A DNA stretch of 64,000 nucleotides from Geosiphon pyriformis (taxonomy: Eukaryota; Glomeromycota; Glomeromycetes; Archaeosporales; Geosiphonaceae), in assembly GCA_016748015.1 (NCBI GenBank), contig JAAOMT010000618.1, positions 65,301 to 129,300 of the forward strand, read 5' to 3'. Below the pieces are notes generated by a model. It was not told the DNA's origin. It worked only from the letters and a program-made list of their open reading frames with translations, and made no database searches. Within the stretch, counting starts at the first letter, position 1; the number at the start of each line of letters is the position of its first letter. Of the stretch, positions 1-11,567 are shown in pieces. A program made the position numbers and the translations under genes.

Positions 1-3000
1 CTTTTTGAATTAAATACTCTTGTCCTGTTGTCAATGCGAGATTGACAGATTGTTGACGATGATAACTCAAGTTTTTTACTGTTCCTAGTTTAATGAATTC
101 ACAATGGCATGGCATTTGCCGTGCCATTGTGAATTTATGTCACAGCGGAAAAATGGGTTGAAAGATGCCCACGATATTAATGATATTGAATATCACTTTC
201 CAATTAAAGCTTAGCATAATTTTGGGCTTAAAGAATCTGAGCCTCTTTCCTAATTTCCAAAAAATCAATAATCGTAACCATAAATAAAAAAATTTATCAC
301 CGTCTTTTGAGAAAAATTTTTCAAGAAGGATGTGATCTCTCGTGAAAAGCCTAATATTCGATGTTCAAAAGTTTTTGATTTTTTCCGTTCATTTTTTTTT
401 TTACGAAAATTAATAGAGGCACAATTATATAATTGCCCATGAAGCAGTGAAAGGTAAATCTTACCCAATCCCGAGATTCAGATCAGAAAGGTGCGCGATA
501 TCCTCTATGAAATCCCGTTTCTCATCGGATTGTGGATCTAATGGTGTGTTGACTCTTAAAGTATAACCTTTGTTATAAACTTTACAATTTCATCACTTGA
601 TAAATATTAAACACTTTGCTTAGCTATAATCTTTCTATAATAAGCTTACCAAGGCCAGAGTCAACTCCTCATCTCCATAATCTAAAATAAAGTTTTGACT
701 ATTGTTGTGACGATATTGGGTATTAATGAATTCATCCTAATTAAGTTCTATTATTGGGAAGATCTTTTTTGAATTGTTATGATCATCTTGGTCGAGGATG
801 CCACTTGAGCGTTTTTCCGCGATCTATGATGTAATAATGTGGCTCATTAGATATCAAGATAATGGAAACGAATTTCAGCTTTTAATACGCCACCCTCTGA
901 CCACATGCAGGAATTTTACCAATTGCCAATACTCGAATATGTCATTTTAACTATTCGAGAATAAAAAACTTGGGGAAAAAGATAGTCTTTAATTTTAGAA
1001 ACACTGTATCACACACACATACTTAAACATATGGCATCGACCCTTCCAATGTTTCTATTAGTCTAACAAATAAGTCAGGAAAGCGAGAATGGTTTAGCTT
1101 TTTTGTGGATCGTTTCTATTTTGTGTGTAAATCTGTATAGTGTCGTGTTTTGTTTTTATTTTCGTGCACTGTCGGAATTTAATGGCGCATCCTAATATGG
1201 TCACTGATTAAACTTAAAGCAACGTAATAAGTTTATTACATAATTAAGATTTAGACCCGAGTCAAATAGTCTCCTTGATGTTTTGATCAGAAAATTTATC
1301 ATCGATAAGTGGGATATCCTAAATTTTTTTTTATTGATAGTGGGAATGGCATTTGCCGGTTGAATTATTTGGGAAAAAAAGAATCTGTAATTTTCTTTTT
1401 TGAATACTTTCGTCATTGTTTTTTTGGAACAGTAGTGATTCAAGATGTTATGATAAATTGATCATGAGGAAATATAATATAGTGGAGTTTAAAATTCATA
1501 TTTTTAATTGTGATAGATTGACTCAAAAAATTTCTTGGATGATTAATGAACACTGTGGTTGATATAGATCAAAATCAATAGAAACCATCGCCTACTGCAA
1601 TTAGGTAAACTATTGCAGAAAAGTTGGATTGCAAGGAATTATACCTGTTTGAAAATAATTAGCTGACATCGATAAACAATGTAAAAATTGCGATTAGAAA
1701 AAATGTTTTCCACGCGACATTCAAATCAAAAAATAATAAATTCTAACCAAGTATTACCTGTCAAAAAAAAAAAAACAAGAGAAAAAATGGTCTAAAATAT
1801 TTCTGGCACCATTGAAACACTATATCCGATAAATGCAGATCATCGAGAAAGAAAATTCAGAAGTACAATATGGGAAAAAAATTTACAGGTTTGAGATTAG
1901 CGGCAAATGCCGAATTTTTGTATGATTCTAATCTGCGAGAGTCGGTTTTTATGCATTTTTAAAGAAAACTTGGCAAATCTGTAATTGGTATAAATATTTC
2001 TCGATCTTTTTTATTTGCTAGTGATATTAAACCCAAATTTAATGAAAATGATAAACTTACAAAAGACTAGATGGAAAACCTTTTTGTTTCAGATAAGGTT
2101 AAGTCTGTGTGATCAAAGGCAAATGATAATGAGGTAACATTGATCATGAGGGTGTTTTTTTTGTTTTTTTTGAATTCGCGTGAGGTGAGATGAGGTGATT
2201 TCTTTAATTTATGAATGAACCCATTAATGTATTTTTATTGTGTATTAGTTTCACCCTCTATTTTTTATTTTGTTCGTTTTTAAATGAAAAAAAGTCATGA
2301 TATAATTTCTTTAACAAAGAAAATTGAGTATTTTATTTTCCTTGAAATTTTTTCATTTTTTTTTTAGCATAAAGAACTGGGTATACTTGAGATGTTGGTT
2401 AAATCTCCATTAAAAAGTTTATTGTGTGTATCGAGAGGGTTTCATTGAAGCAAATTTGAGAGGATTTGGGAGCGATCAATGTTAAAATTACAGCTTTCAT
2501 TATTCCCAACACAGTATAACATAACATATAGTTAATTCTAAAAGGCCAAAACAGTTACTATAATGATAAAGTTGGAATATTATGGGAAAATCGCTAAATC
2601 TTTTTTTTTTCTATCGGAAAAATTCAAGTATTACAATAATCAACACAATTATCTTTTTGCATGATTACATCTGAAACGTCAAGTTTCGGTAGAGAAAATA
2701 CAAGGTGAAGAAATACGATTATACGATTAAACGATTATACGATAGTAATGATGGTTTATCAGAGATGAAAAGTTTAAACTATATTTTTGGAACATTTACA
2801 CCGTGTCAAAATAGTGTACTGTATTTTACGAGTTCAGCATTCATTTTGATTTTAGGAACTTTTTTGAGTAAATGATTTTTGATATGAAAAAATTTCCTAA
2901 ATTTCTAAATTTCATGATTATATAGAGAACAATCCCATCTTTTGCCAGTATTCAAGTATTCTGTCGCACAATATCTTACCCATGATGGCATTTATTTTTC

Positions 3001-3351
3001 CCACCGACATTTTTACCACGATAAGGAATAAACTCACATCAACAAATATAATTGTAAAAAGCTATTATCATCCTCAAAATCAACTTCTTCAACTTACTAT
3101 TACCTGCATATCACATCACCTGTTTGCTTGGATCATCGACCGATCAATTTTTCCTAATATATCAGTTCCAAGGAAAGTAGTGGCACTTACATCATGAGAG
3201 TAACCAGTCAAAATTGAAAACGACCACCCCGAGTCGATATTGATTATTTAATTTTTTTTATTACTATGTCTCACTTGAAAATTTTTTATCAGTTCCCCAC
3301 TTGAGTCTATAATAAAAGAAACCAGTTTTTATTGATTGATCATTTATATTT

Positions 3352-3355
<4 letters not shown>
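1..3355. other. Gene-poor left flank, no supported gene
   Basis: Mixed-composition DNA with no open frame longer than about 80 codons and no frame that looks protein-like on either strand. It holds a near-perfect 40-base palindrome at 96-135, two more copies of that palindrome's core near 1348 and 1901, and a short direct repeat of ACGATTATACGATTA type around 2716-2745. I see no tRNA or rRNA signature. It could contain UTRs or short exons of genes I cannot recognise. Confidence 0.5.
96..135. repeat. 40-base near-perfect palindrome
   Basis: The arms AATTCACAATGGCA (96-109) and TGCCATTGTGAATT (122-135) are exact reverse complements. The centre, GGCATTTGCC (111-120), is itself an inverted repeat, with a single T/G wobble pair at 110/121. 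The whole tract could fold into one hairpin or a cruciform. It is far from any gene I can support. Confidence 0.85.

Positions 3356-3394
<39 letters not shown>
3356..3394 (+). repeat. A39 homopolymer
   Basis: Thirty-nine consecutive A residues at the left edge of an AT-rich block. This could be the tail of a retroposed insertion. I see no recognisable element body directly upstream and no clear target-site duplication. Confidence 0.8.
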
Positions 3395-3396
<2 letters not shown>

Positions 3397-4388
3397 ACTT
3401 TCAAAAAACTATATGGCTCTTTCTGGGAATTTGAAATGAACAAAAAAAAGAAGTTTTTTTTTTTAAAAAAATATTATTTCTAATAAACTTTTCTTAATTA
3501 TAATAATAATAATATTTTTATTAATATTATAAATTAAATTAAATACAATAAATTTTTAATTATAATTAAAAAGTTTTTTAATAACAAAGTTATTAAATTG
3601 TTTAATATTTTAAATAAGTTTTAAAAATATTATAATAAAATATTATTGGCTTATTATTAAATCTACCAAATTTTTATTTAGATTTAAAATTTGTGTTTAC
3701 TTAATAAAAACAGGCTTAAGTTTTAATAATTTTTAAATTTATAATTAAAAAGATACTTTATTTAATATTTCTCTAATAACTCTTATTAAAACTGTTAGAA
3801 AAATTCTATTAAAGTTATTGTTTAATTATATTTTTATTATTTACAGTAAGCTTAATGTTTTTTAAAGTACAATTTTTTGGTCTTAAAAAGAACTATTTTT
3901 TTACCAATTTTTATAAATTTAGTAATAAAAAATATCTTAGAAAAAAATCATGAATTATGATTAGTTTTATAACATATATGCAAAACATATAATTTAAATT
4001 AATTATGTTTTTATCTTTGTTATTAAATTTATAATTGTATAAAAATATATTTAATTTATTATGCTTTCTAAAATAACTTATTATATTATATTTTTAATTA
4101 TATATAACACATAATTTACTTTTTTTGATTTTTTTTTGCCAAATTAAAATAAATTAATACCAAAATATTAAAACACATACATTAACAATTATTTTTTATT
4201 TTTTATTATCATGCATCTACGACCGCCATCTACAAATTAAGCACTTTTTACATGTGACCAGCCACCCATAATTATTTGTAAAGCTTATAAAACAATTAAA
4301 ATATTTGCTTTTTTATAATAAATAATTTATTGTAATTAAATTTATTTTTTTGTTTTTAATTAAAAATATACAATTCATTGGAGAAGGT
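3395..4388. other. AT-rich block upstream of SEC20
   Basis: Almost entirely A/T with TTTAAAAA-type vocabulary and very few CG dinucleotides. The exception is a less AT-rich patch at about 4207-4270 that resembles the 3' end of the LINEs described further right. I see no gene in it. Confidence 0.7.
4207..4270 (-). mobile_element. Possible 3'-UTR remnant of a LINE
   Basis: On the plus strand the patch reads GCACTTTTTACATGTGACC followed by AGCCACCCA. The same block (GCACTTTCTATACATGACC then AGCCACTT) lies in the 3' region of LINE-D near 53190-53220, and related versions occur in LINE-B and LINE-C. No coding part remains. The match is short, so the assignment is tentative. Confidence 0.35.
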
Positions 4389-5492
4389 ATGACTACACTC
4401 CCCACCGAAATACATCGTCTCTTCGAGGATCTTAACCGTCGACAACTAGAACTTGAGACAAGTGTTACCAGTTTGAAACATGTCTGTGACTTATTCAAGC
4501 AACAAGAACTTGCAGCTTACATTCGGCTAGGAATGAGAGAACTCGAGAAGCAACTTGAGGTTAGTTGGCGTTTTTTAATAGAAAGACTATTTTGCGAGCT
4601 CACTGTAGAAAAAGCTTTTGCAGTTCTTAATTAGCTCTACTTTATTGCTTCGTGATCAAATAGCATCTGAAGCAAACGGCCGAAGAACAAGACCGTGATA
4701 AAGACATTCAAGCAATTCTACAAAGACTGGAACGGAATCAAGAACAATTTAAACAGTGGGTTTGTTTTTCGACTCTCGTTTTTTCAGCAGTTACTGGTCC
4801 AATCCTTTCTATTTTGACACAAAACATTTTTTCCTTGTTACTCTTATAACTTATAAAGGCTTCAGGGATCTATACGTCAAGCTATTTTAATCTCGAATCA
4901 GAATATTGAAAAAGAGGCCAAGTTACAACTATTAGAAATCAGCGAGGGAAGAAAAGGAGAAGCATATGAATTAAGACGGCGTAACCTCACGTATTTAAAA
5001 TATTTAAAGCATTCAATTTTTTGAAGGATGAAACAATCCTTCCGTTCTTTTTAACCAAGACCAAAATTAACCCCATCATATTAGTTCAGATGATGCTGTT
5101 TTGAGGGCCACAGATGATGTAACAAAGACGTTACAGCGTACTGTCCAATTGATGCAGCAAGAAATTGAACGAAGCGCTTACTCTGCAAAATCTCTCGGTA
5201 CCTTTTCAAATTCTGCTCTATCCTTATTTTAATTCTCATTCACTAGAGCTTCTTTTCAGAGGATTCTTCGCGAACTTTAAAAACTACCTATAAGGAATTT
5301 CATGGCTTTACTGCCGTCGTGCGTGGCTCAAAGCAGCTAATTACAAAATTAGAGCAGAGTGACTGGACAGATAGGTTATTAATTTTGTTTGGCTTGTTGG
5401 TGTTTGTACTTGTTGTCCTTTCCATCTTGAAGAACCGTGTTCTAGATAAAGGAATTAGTTGGGTGACTTGGGTGACTTCTTGGATTATCTGA
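4389..5492 (+). CDS. SEC20: Sec20-type SNARE (BNIP1 family), 5 exons
   Basis: Qb-type SNARE of the ER that acts with Ufe1, Use1 and Sec22 in Golgi-to-ER retrograde fusion. I read five exons: 4389-4559, 4664-4759, 4866-4990, about 5106-5197 and 5260-5492, giving about 238 residues. The N-terminal part is helical (FEDLNRRQLELETSV). The SNARE region reads DVTKTLQRTVQLMQQEIERS, followed by the family hallmark DWTDRL directly before a C-terminal membrane anchor (LLILFGLLVFVLVVLSIL) and a short basic tail. Intron 3 has two possible acceptors. The better-looking TTAG at 5085 would add residues like DDAVLR but breaks the frame by one base as I read it; the TGAG at 5105 keeps the frame. It is convergent with the lyase gene. 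Confidence 0.85.
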
Positions 5493-5871
5493 GCTACTAG
5501 TACTAAATTTTTTCGTTCTCGAGTTTTAATGACAGAAATATACAGCCGGGAGAATCATGGATGTTGATCAATTTCAGCGCCACGATCTTAACAAGTAAAT
5601 GCTTTGATATGGCAACCATAACCAAGAATGCAACTAGCTATACAGGGAGTGTGTTTCAACAATTCTGATCGCACTTTTGAAATTATTACCAGTAGAGCTG
5701 TAGTTTTATTACTTTGATTTTATTAATCCCTTCTAGATGTTTTTTTGGATTAGAGTGCATCACGAATTAAGTAAAAGGTAAAGCATCCCAGTCTTTTGTG
5801 ATAAATAATAAAAATTATCAGGGTTTCAATTTTGTATAGATGAGTATTTTTTCTTGCTTTTCAGTTGATAC
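5493..5871. other. Convergent intergenic spacer
   Basis: 379 bases between the stop codons of SEC20 and the isocitrate lyase gene. It should hold the 3' UTRs and poly(A) signals of both; AATAAT and AATAAA-like words are present (ATAAATAATAAAAATTA near 5801-5817). I see nothing else. Confidence 0.6.
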
Positions 5872-7876
5872 TCAGCTTTTGAATTGATCTTCTGTAACTC
5901 CTTTGCCCATTGCTGCTGTTGAAGCAATACCCCCCTGTACAATTTTAACTTGAAAGAATGCCAAAAATTTTAGCGTCAATGTGATCATTAGTGAATACAA
6001 AAGACGAAACTGTGTTTTAACTTACTCAGAGAATCATAGTAGTTTGCACCCGACCAAGTTTGATGCTGCAACACTTCGACGCCGTTCTTCCGTTCAAGCC
6101 TTTGAATTCCAGAAATGTAAGCTAACATACCCTCCTTGGCGTAATTGCGGGCAAATACGTCTACAAAGCACAAATCAAATTTTTAGCCACGAATTTTGGT
6201 TTCATTCTTTTTGTTAAGGTGAAATGAAATCAAGAAATACCGATGCCTAATGCATTAGAATGCAGTCCTCCGAGTGTGATAAATTGCCAAACGAAGCCCA
6301 ATTGACCTAAATCGGATATGAAGCTCCGAATTTGTATATCCTTCAATCCAGCTTTTATTTTGATTATTAGGAACCGATGAGTTTTTGCTGCTGAAGCGGT
6401 ATCTCGAAATAAAATTATCCCAATTAAAATTACCTGCATCCCAGTTGAAACTTGGAGATAAATTGTACGCCAACCAAACATCCGGATGTTTACTCAATAC
6501 ACCTTAAGAGAGCAAAGAAATAATGATCGATGATCTAAGTTTAATCAATTAATTCAAAATAGCAAAAATTACCTTCAGAAAATTCTTTAGCCTGGGAATA
6601 GATGGGACTTTTTGTTTCCTAGATTAATTATACAAATAGATAATTGAGGTTTCTTGATGGACTTAAAATGAAAGAAGTTTAATGCCATTACCATCCATAA
6701 TAAATCAGAATAAGGAGCAAAGGCCACTGCTCGATTGATGGCGCATTTGGTGCCGCCCTGATAACGGTAAAACCCCTCTCGAGTACGAGGCAAGTCCCAA
6801 TTCCAGAAGATTTCGAAACCTAGCCGTTTAGCAAAAGATCTGGCTTGATCATTGGATAATTCCTCTTTTATTTCGTTCCATTGATTCAAGAGGTGATCCT
6901 TGTTTGGCTTGTTTGAGGTGTGGATGGCTTCGGCTATAGCGTCACCATAGAGCCTCAAACCAGCTTTTTGGATCCATTTATCTTCAATAGCAACCAATTC
7001 ATCACCAACCTTGCCATCAGCTTGGGCTTTATCTAAAACTTCGACAAGAGGTCGAAGATTGGGATTAGTAACCCCCAAAATGAAAGGATGATCTCGGTTA
7101 TCAATTGTTGAAGTAATCAAAGTAGCCGCCTCGGAATCAGTGCGAGCAACAATCAAATTTTCTACGCCCATTATATCATATTGAACACGAATAGCTATTA
7201 AGCGATTGATGTGCTCAGAGATCGGGACCAAAACTTTTCCAGCCATATGACCGCATTTCTTGGTACCAGGTGCTTGATCTTCAATATGAATTCCAGCGGC
7301 ACCACGTTCGACAAACATCTTTGTGAGTTTCAAGATTGCAGTAATACCACCATGGCCTGTATCAGCATCAGCAATTATTGGTCGTAAATAGTCGACAAAT
7401 GGAGTTTTTTCTCGTTGAGCTTTTGTGAGGCTAAAGCGTGCTTCACGTTGTTTACGGTCGTGAAACTGTTGTGCTAAAAACAAATGCTCTACTTTGTTAG
7501 GCACAGTATCCATGGGATAGTCGGCAAGGTCAGGCCCAGGTTCGTTTGAAGTCGAAGCCGTAGAAGAACACTGCCACCCTGAAACATAGACTGTCTCCAG
7601 GTACTTGGCCATTAGAGAAACTTGAACAGGGTCCAAAGCCCCAAAAGTATGGGAAGCTGTCTTGTTTTCATGGTGGGTTTTAAGAAGTTTCCAGAGCTTC
7701 TTGCCCTGTGTATCAGAGCCATATTGTTGCTGGAGATTACCCCGCTTTGAAACAATTTGTTCGGCAGTATATGGACGTTTTACTTTTCGAAAGCGCTCAG
7801 TTTTCCACCATCTTTCAACTTCGGCGACCTCAAAATCGAAAGCTTTTTGTTCTTGGGCAGCGAATTCGGCACTCAT
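5872..7876 (-). CDS. ICL1: Isocitrate lyase, 6 exons, 540 aa
   Basis: Splits isocitrate into glyoxylate and succinate in the glyoxylate cycle, which in these fungi lets storage lipid feed carbohydrate synthesis. Exons on the minus strand: 7876-6692, 6618-6573, 6502-6434, 6351-6241, 6160-6026 and 5948-5872. All phases agree, giving 540 residues, the usual fungal length. The signature KKCGH with the catalytic Cys is at residues 206-210. [10 protein letters not shown] (168-177, metal site) and GIHIEDQ (195-201) are intact, and the C-terminal [16 protein letters not shown] and GKGVTEDQF blocks follow. The ATG at 7876 is preferred over an in-frame TTG three codons upstream because [10 protein letters not shown] matches the family start. 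The protein ends FKS, with no SKL-like peroxisomal tripeptide. Confidence 0.96.
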
Positions 7877-8100
7877 GGTATCCAAAAGTGCGATATTATG
7901 ATACCGAGTGGCAAAGTTTATTGATCAGTGATAAATATTTGGGATCTGACCTTGTGTTATCGGCCATCAACCTATATTGAGAAAATACCTGCAAGCCTCT
8001 TGCCATATTTGGCATCCCTAATGAGACAATGAACTTGCATTTAATTGAGAACAAATTCCCTATCGACCACCCTTTCTAACCTTAACTATTTTTACATAAG
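7877..8100. promoter_or_regulatory. Divergent promoter ICL1/SEC9
   Basis: 224 bases separate the start codons of the lyase gene (-) and the SEC9 gene (+), so both must be controlled from this interval or from within each other. I see no clear TATA box or named operator. The bases before the SEC9 start (ACATAAG then ATG) are a reasonable fungal start context. Confidence 0.5.
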
Positions 8101-9177
8101 ATGGATGACTATAGACGTTTTCGACAACAGGGCAACCAAGGAGCTCGTAATGAGCTTTTTCAAGGCGCAACTCCAAACTATCAATCTTCGTATAGCCAGC
8201 AACAAGGCTATGGGCAACAAACCTATGGACAGGGTGGCTACCCTTCACCTTACGGTCAACAGCAACAACAGGAGGAGGAGGAAGATGTGGAATCAATCAA
8301 GACCCAGATAAAAACCACAAAACAAGAGTCTGTGGCTTCAACTGTACGGTCACTTCAGATGATTCAGCAAGCTGAAGAAAACGCTGCAAACACTCTGAAC
8401 AAACTCGGCGAACAAACTCGTTAGTAGACTGAATATTCGTAAATATGAGAAAATTTCTCCTTAATAGCTTTATTTTTCGTCCTTTGATAGAGCGTATTAA
8501 TTACACGGAGCGACAACTCGATCTCGCGGAGTCTCACGCGGAACGGGCTGATGCCCAAGCTGCTAAATTGAAGAAGGTTTGTTTATTTTTATACTAAAAC
8601 TGTTGGAACTTATCCCTTATTGAAACATGTATCCTATTAATCAGAAATTTTCTTGTGATAGATTAACGGTTCAATGTTTGGGTTTGATTTTTCAAACCCA
8701 CTTACAAAAGGCTCGCGTAGGAAAAAAGAATTGGCAAGAGTTGCTGCTATGCATGAAGAACAAACAAATAGTCGTGAACAAATGCGTGCGGGAAATTATG
8801 AATCAAAACAAAGAATTAATGAAGCGATTAAAACTGCTTCTCACTCGAATTACATTCAACCTGGTGTATCGAGCAATCGATCTCAGTTCCAATTTGAGGC
8901 TGATGAGGAAGACGATCAATTGGAAGACCAAATAGATAACAATTTAGATGCACTTTCATCCGGTCTGAATCGATTGAATGCTATGGTAAGTAATATTATC
9001 AAATTAATTTGGAGAGGGTATAATAGATTCTCACCATTTTATCTTCAATAATAGGCTGTCGCATCTGGCGAAGAAGTCAAGAGGCAAACCGAAGTCTTGG
9101 AACGTGTTAATAACAAAACTGGCGCTTTAGAAAGCCGTATTGTTGTCACCACTGCTAAGTTGAAAAAGATCAAATAA
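8101..9177 (+). CDS. SEC9: Sec9/SNAP-25 type Qbc-SNARE, 4 exons, 283 aa
   Basis: Plasma-membrane t-SNARE that supplies two helices to the exocytic SNARE complex with an Sso-type syntaxin and a synaptobrevin. Exons 8101-8419, 8491-8576, 8662-8985 and 9055-9177 join in phase. Residues 1-60 are polar and rich in Gln, Gly and Tyr (YGQQTYGQGGYPSPYGQQQ). The Qb helix runs about 65-135 (RSLQMIQQAEENAANTLNKL, then LDLAESHAERADAQAAKLKK). The linker has the family signature INGSMFGFDFSNP. The Qc helix runs about 215-283 with the zero-layer Gln in VKRQTEVLERV, and the stop follows directly. There is no transmembrane segment and no Cys cluster for palmitoylation. It is shorter than yeast Sec9 because the long N-terminal extension is missing. 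Confidence 0.93.
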
Positions 9178-9953
9178 ATCTTTAACCACGTATATTTCAA
9201 ATAGTTACTTCAAATTTGGGGTTTTTCTCAATATAAAATTTTAGATTTTTACTTTTATTTATCACAAATGATTTTTGGACATATTTTCTTTCATAGAATT
9301 GAATTTCGAAAATTTTGTTTTTGGACGAATCAAAAACGAGTGAATTGCTCTCTTCAAAATAATTTTTTATATTCTACGATTTGATTTATTTGATGCCTAA
9401 ATGACTCGATACTAAATAACCAGAATATTGAATCTTTCGTAATTATTACTATCAGGCACTATTCAAGTCAAAGGTATCTCTAAAATCTGGGCTTTTCTAG
9501 AAATCATATCTACGCTTTAAAATTCTTCAAGTTACGTCCCTTCTAAACTTCAAACTAGGTTACTTAGAAACATGCATCTAAATTGAAACAGTCCCGAACT
9601 TTGATAAATTCACCTTTTTTATGATTAAATATGAAAAGTGGATCTTGTAATTATTACCCAATCTCGCATTCTTGGTTTGAAGAAAAGTCGACTAAAATGA
9701 AAAGGTGTTCGTAGGAAAACGGGAAATTTCTGTTTTAGCAAATGAATTTATGAAAAATACCTACAAAAACAAAATCTAAATTAATTCCTTAAATGAGAAA
9801 CACTGGAATTAAAAATTTCCAGTGTAAAGAATAACTACATTTACACAAAGTTTTTAGAAGCAGAGCAGTTATCTTTGATGTTGTTGATAAACTTTCATGC
9901 CTAAGGCAAAATCAAGCAAAATAGCTATACAAAAGTTTCTACAACGGATCAAC
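9178..9953. other. Convergent intergenic spacer with a hairpin
   Basis: Lies between the 3' ends of SEC9 (+) and the SAM-like gene (-). A small inverted repeat, CACTGGAA (9801-9808) with TTCCAGTG (9817-9824), could form an 8-bp stem with an A/T loop. In a eukaryote this is not a terminator of the bacterial type, and its role is unknown. I see no gene. Confidence 0.5.
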
Positions 9954-11567
9954 TTAAAATAATTGTAGCTGTTGCCCGGATTCAATTCTCACAGCGGTCG
10001 TATTTGGAGAATTTTCAACGGTTTGATTCAATCCGAGATGCATTATATTATGCCGAGTCTCGGGATTTGAATTTTTATTTGATAATCTATCTTCAGGTTC
10101 CAAGAATCCTCCAGTCATAAAATTGGCTGCTTTAACATGTTCACTATTGGGGACTAAAACTCGTTCGTCAGTGAGTGTCATTTCGTGCGATGAATCGTAT
10201 CCTTTAATGTGATTTCTTTCATCATTTTTTGTAATCTGATCCTCATCTTCATTATAGATATCTTCAAGACCCTCTTCAAATCCAGAATCCATCCTTTCTT
10301 TCTTTCTTTTTTCATACCATTGATGTTTACGCTCTTTCCCCTTTAAAGAGGATAATTCTTTAACAATTTCTTCCCTTTCTTTTTCTAGCTCTAATATTGC
10401 CATTTGAGCTTTTTCGACACCAGCCGTATCATTATGTTCTTCTTTGGTCCGTTTTACCTCTTGTGCGAGCTCATATTGGACATCTTTTGTTTCAAGCTTA
10501 CGTTCAAGTTCAGTAATACGAGCATTACGAGATTCACTAGTCATCGCAGCATTAGCATTTCTTTTTTGTCTCAAAATTTCACGAGATGCCCTTTGACCTG
10601 GCTTCGGAGCATGAGGATTTAACTTGGAACGAGAAGCGCCACGTTTATACGTGTAGCCTTCGAGTAAAAGTTTTGCTTTTGCTTTTTCAAATAAAGATCC
10701 TTTATTTGCAACCAAAGCAGGATCGGCAAGTGCAAGCTCAATTGCTGCTTGATTAATAGCTTGTTCATATTGCGTTAACTGCCTGTCACTACCCTTACCA
10801 TATATTGTGGCATGTTGAACTATTACTTCACGCGAGACCGTGGGATTATTAATCAGGGTAAGGGTACTTGATGAAGGTTCATTGGGATTACTATTCATAT
10901 CATTATTTGAAATAGTAGAATTAGCACTATTAATTTGCGTAGGACTAGGTGATCGCTGGTTTGATATAGATACACTTTTTGAAGAGATGGGGGTAGCATT
11001 AGCCGTTAACTTGGCTTTTTTCCGTGGTGGACTTGGACCACTATGGATAGTTGTGGTATCTGTGATTTTGGCTTGGGTATAATTTTGAAGGGGTGTTGGT
11101 GCCGAGCTCGGAATACTTTGTAGCATTGATACTGGAACTGTATGATAGGGCGAGCATGGTGAGTTGCTAACGTTTCTTGAAATGTTAAGATTCATAGAGG
11201 ATCTAAGTTCTCGGATTCCTTTTTTAAAAGCTGCGGAATGGAACGGTTTCATTGTGATAGCCTCTAGCACTTCTTTTAACTCAGCTTCGTCAAACCCGAC
11301 CAATTGTTCTAAATCATTTTCTCCGACGCCAGCGTCAACAAATAGGTTATGATACCGGGTAAGGTTGAGTTGGTGCAAAAAATCGGAAAGAGTAGGGCAA
11401 CGAAACATTGATGAACTTGAAGGAGCGAATAGTGGAAATGGAGTTGGCACAAAATAAGCATTGTTGGATGCATAATTGGAACTGCTCAAGTGGGTCGCTC
11501 CAGTCAAGGAAGGATCGATGGAACCGAGACAAGAATCCTTATTTCCCTTGTTGGGTGTGGAAGCCAT
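9954..11567 (-). CDS. SAM-like domain and coiled-coil protein, 537 aa
   Basis: One uninterrupted frame, likely a nuclear or scaffold protein; function not recognised. Residues 1-55 are Ser/Pro rich. Residues about 57-122 form a SAM-like helical domain (PTLSDFLHQLNLTRYHNLFV, then a GVGENDLEQLVGFDEAELKE segment), similar in character to the N-terminal domain of NAB transcriptional co-repressors. After a Ser/Thr/Pro-rich linker, a well-ordered block at about 245-320 (KGSDRQLTQYEQAINQAAIE, GYTYKRGASRSK) leads into a charged coiled coil at about 325-410. The tail is acidic and low complexity. The SAM assignment is from pattern, the co-repressor link is only a guess, and the gene could equally be a signalling adaptor. 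Confidence 0.75.
   Translation of the reverse strand: MASTPNKGNKDSCLGSIDPSLTGATHLSSSNYASNNAYFVPTPFPLFAPSSSSMFRCPTLSDFLHQLNLTRYHNLFVDAGVGENDLEQLVGFDEAELKEVLEAITMKPFHSAAFKKGIRELRSSMNLNISRNVSNSPCSPYHTVPVSMLQSIPSSAPTPLQNYTQAKITDTTTIHSGPSPPRKKAKLTANATPISSKSVSISNQRSPSPTQINSANSTISNNDMNSNPNEPSSSTLTLINNPTVSREVIVQHATIYGKGSDRQLTQYEQAINQAAIELALADPALVANKGSLFEKAKAKLLLEGYTYKRGASRSKLNPHAPKPGQRASREILRQKRNANAAMTSESRNARITELERKLETKDVQYELAQEVKRTKEEHNDTAGVEKAQMAILELEKEREEIVKELSSLKGKERKHQWYEKRKKERMDSGFEEGLEDIYNEDEDQITKNDERNHIKGYDSSHEMTLTDERVLVPNSEHVKAANFMTGGFLEPEDRLSNKNSNPETRHNIMHLGLNQTVENSPNTTAVRIESGQQLQLF

Noticed and set aside
2982-3197. Plus-strand frame of 71 codons
   Set aside because: No motif, no flanking splice pattern that extends it, and of a length expected by chance.
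5981-6217. Plus-strand open frame of 78 codons
   Set aside because: Antisense to isocitrate lyase exon 5; the minus strand encodes conserved lyase sequence here.
7877-7885. TTG at 7885 as the start of isocitrate lyase
   Set aside because: The ATG at 7876 gives the standard family N-terminus; non-ATG starts are rare in fungal nuclear genes.
9801-9824. Hairpin as a transcription terminator
   Set aside because: The stem is only 8 bp, lacks a following T-run in either gene's direction, and fungal nuclear genes do not use intrinsic terminators.
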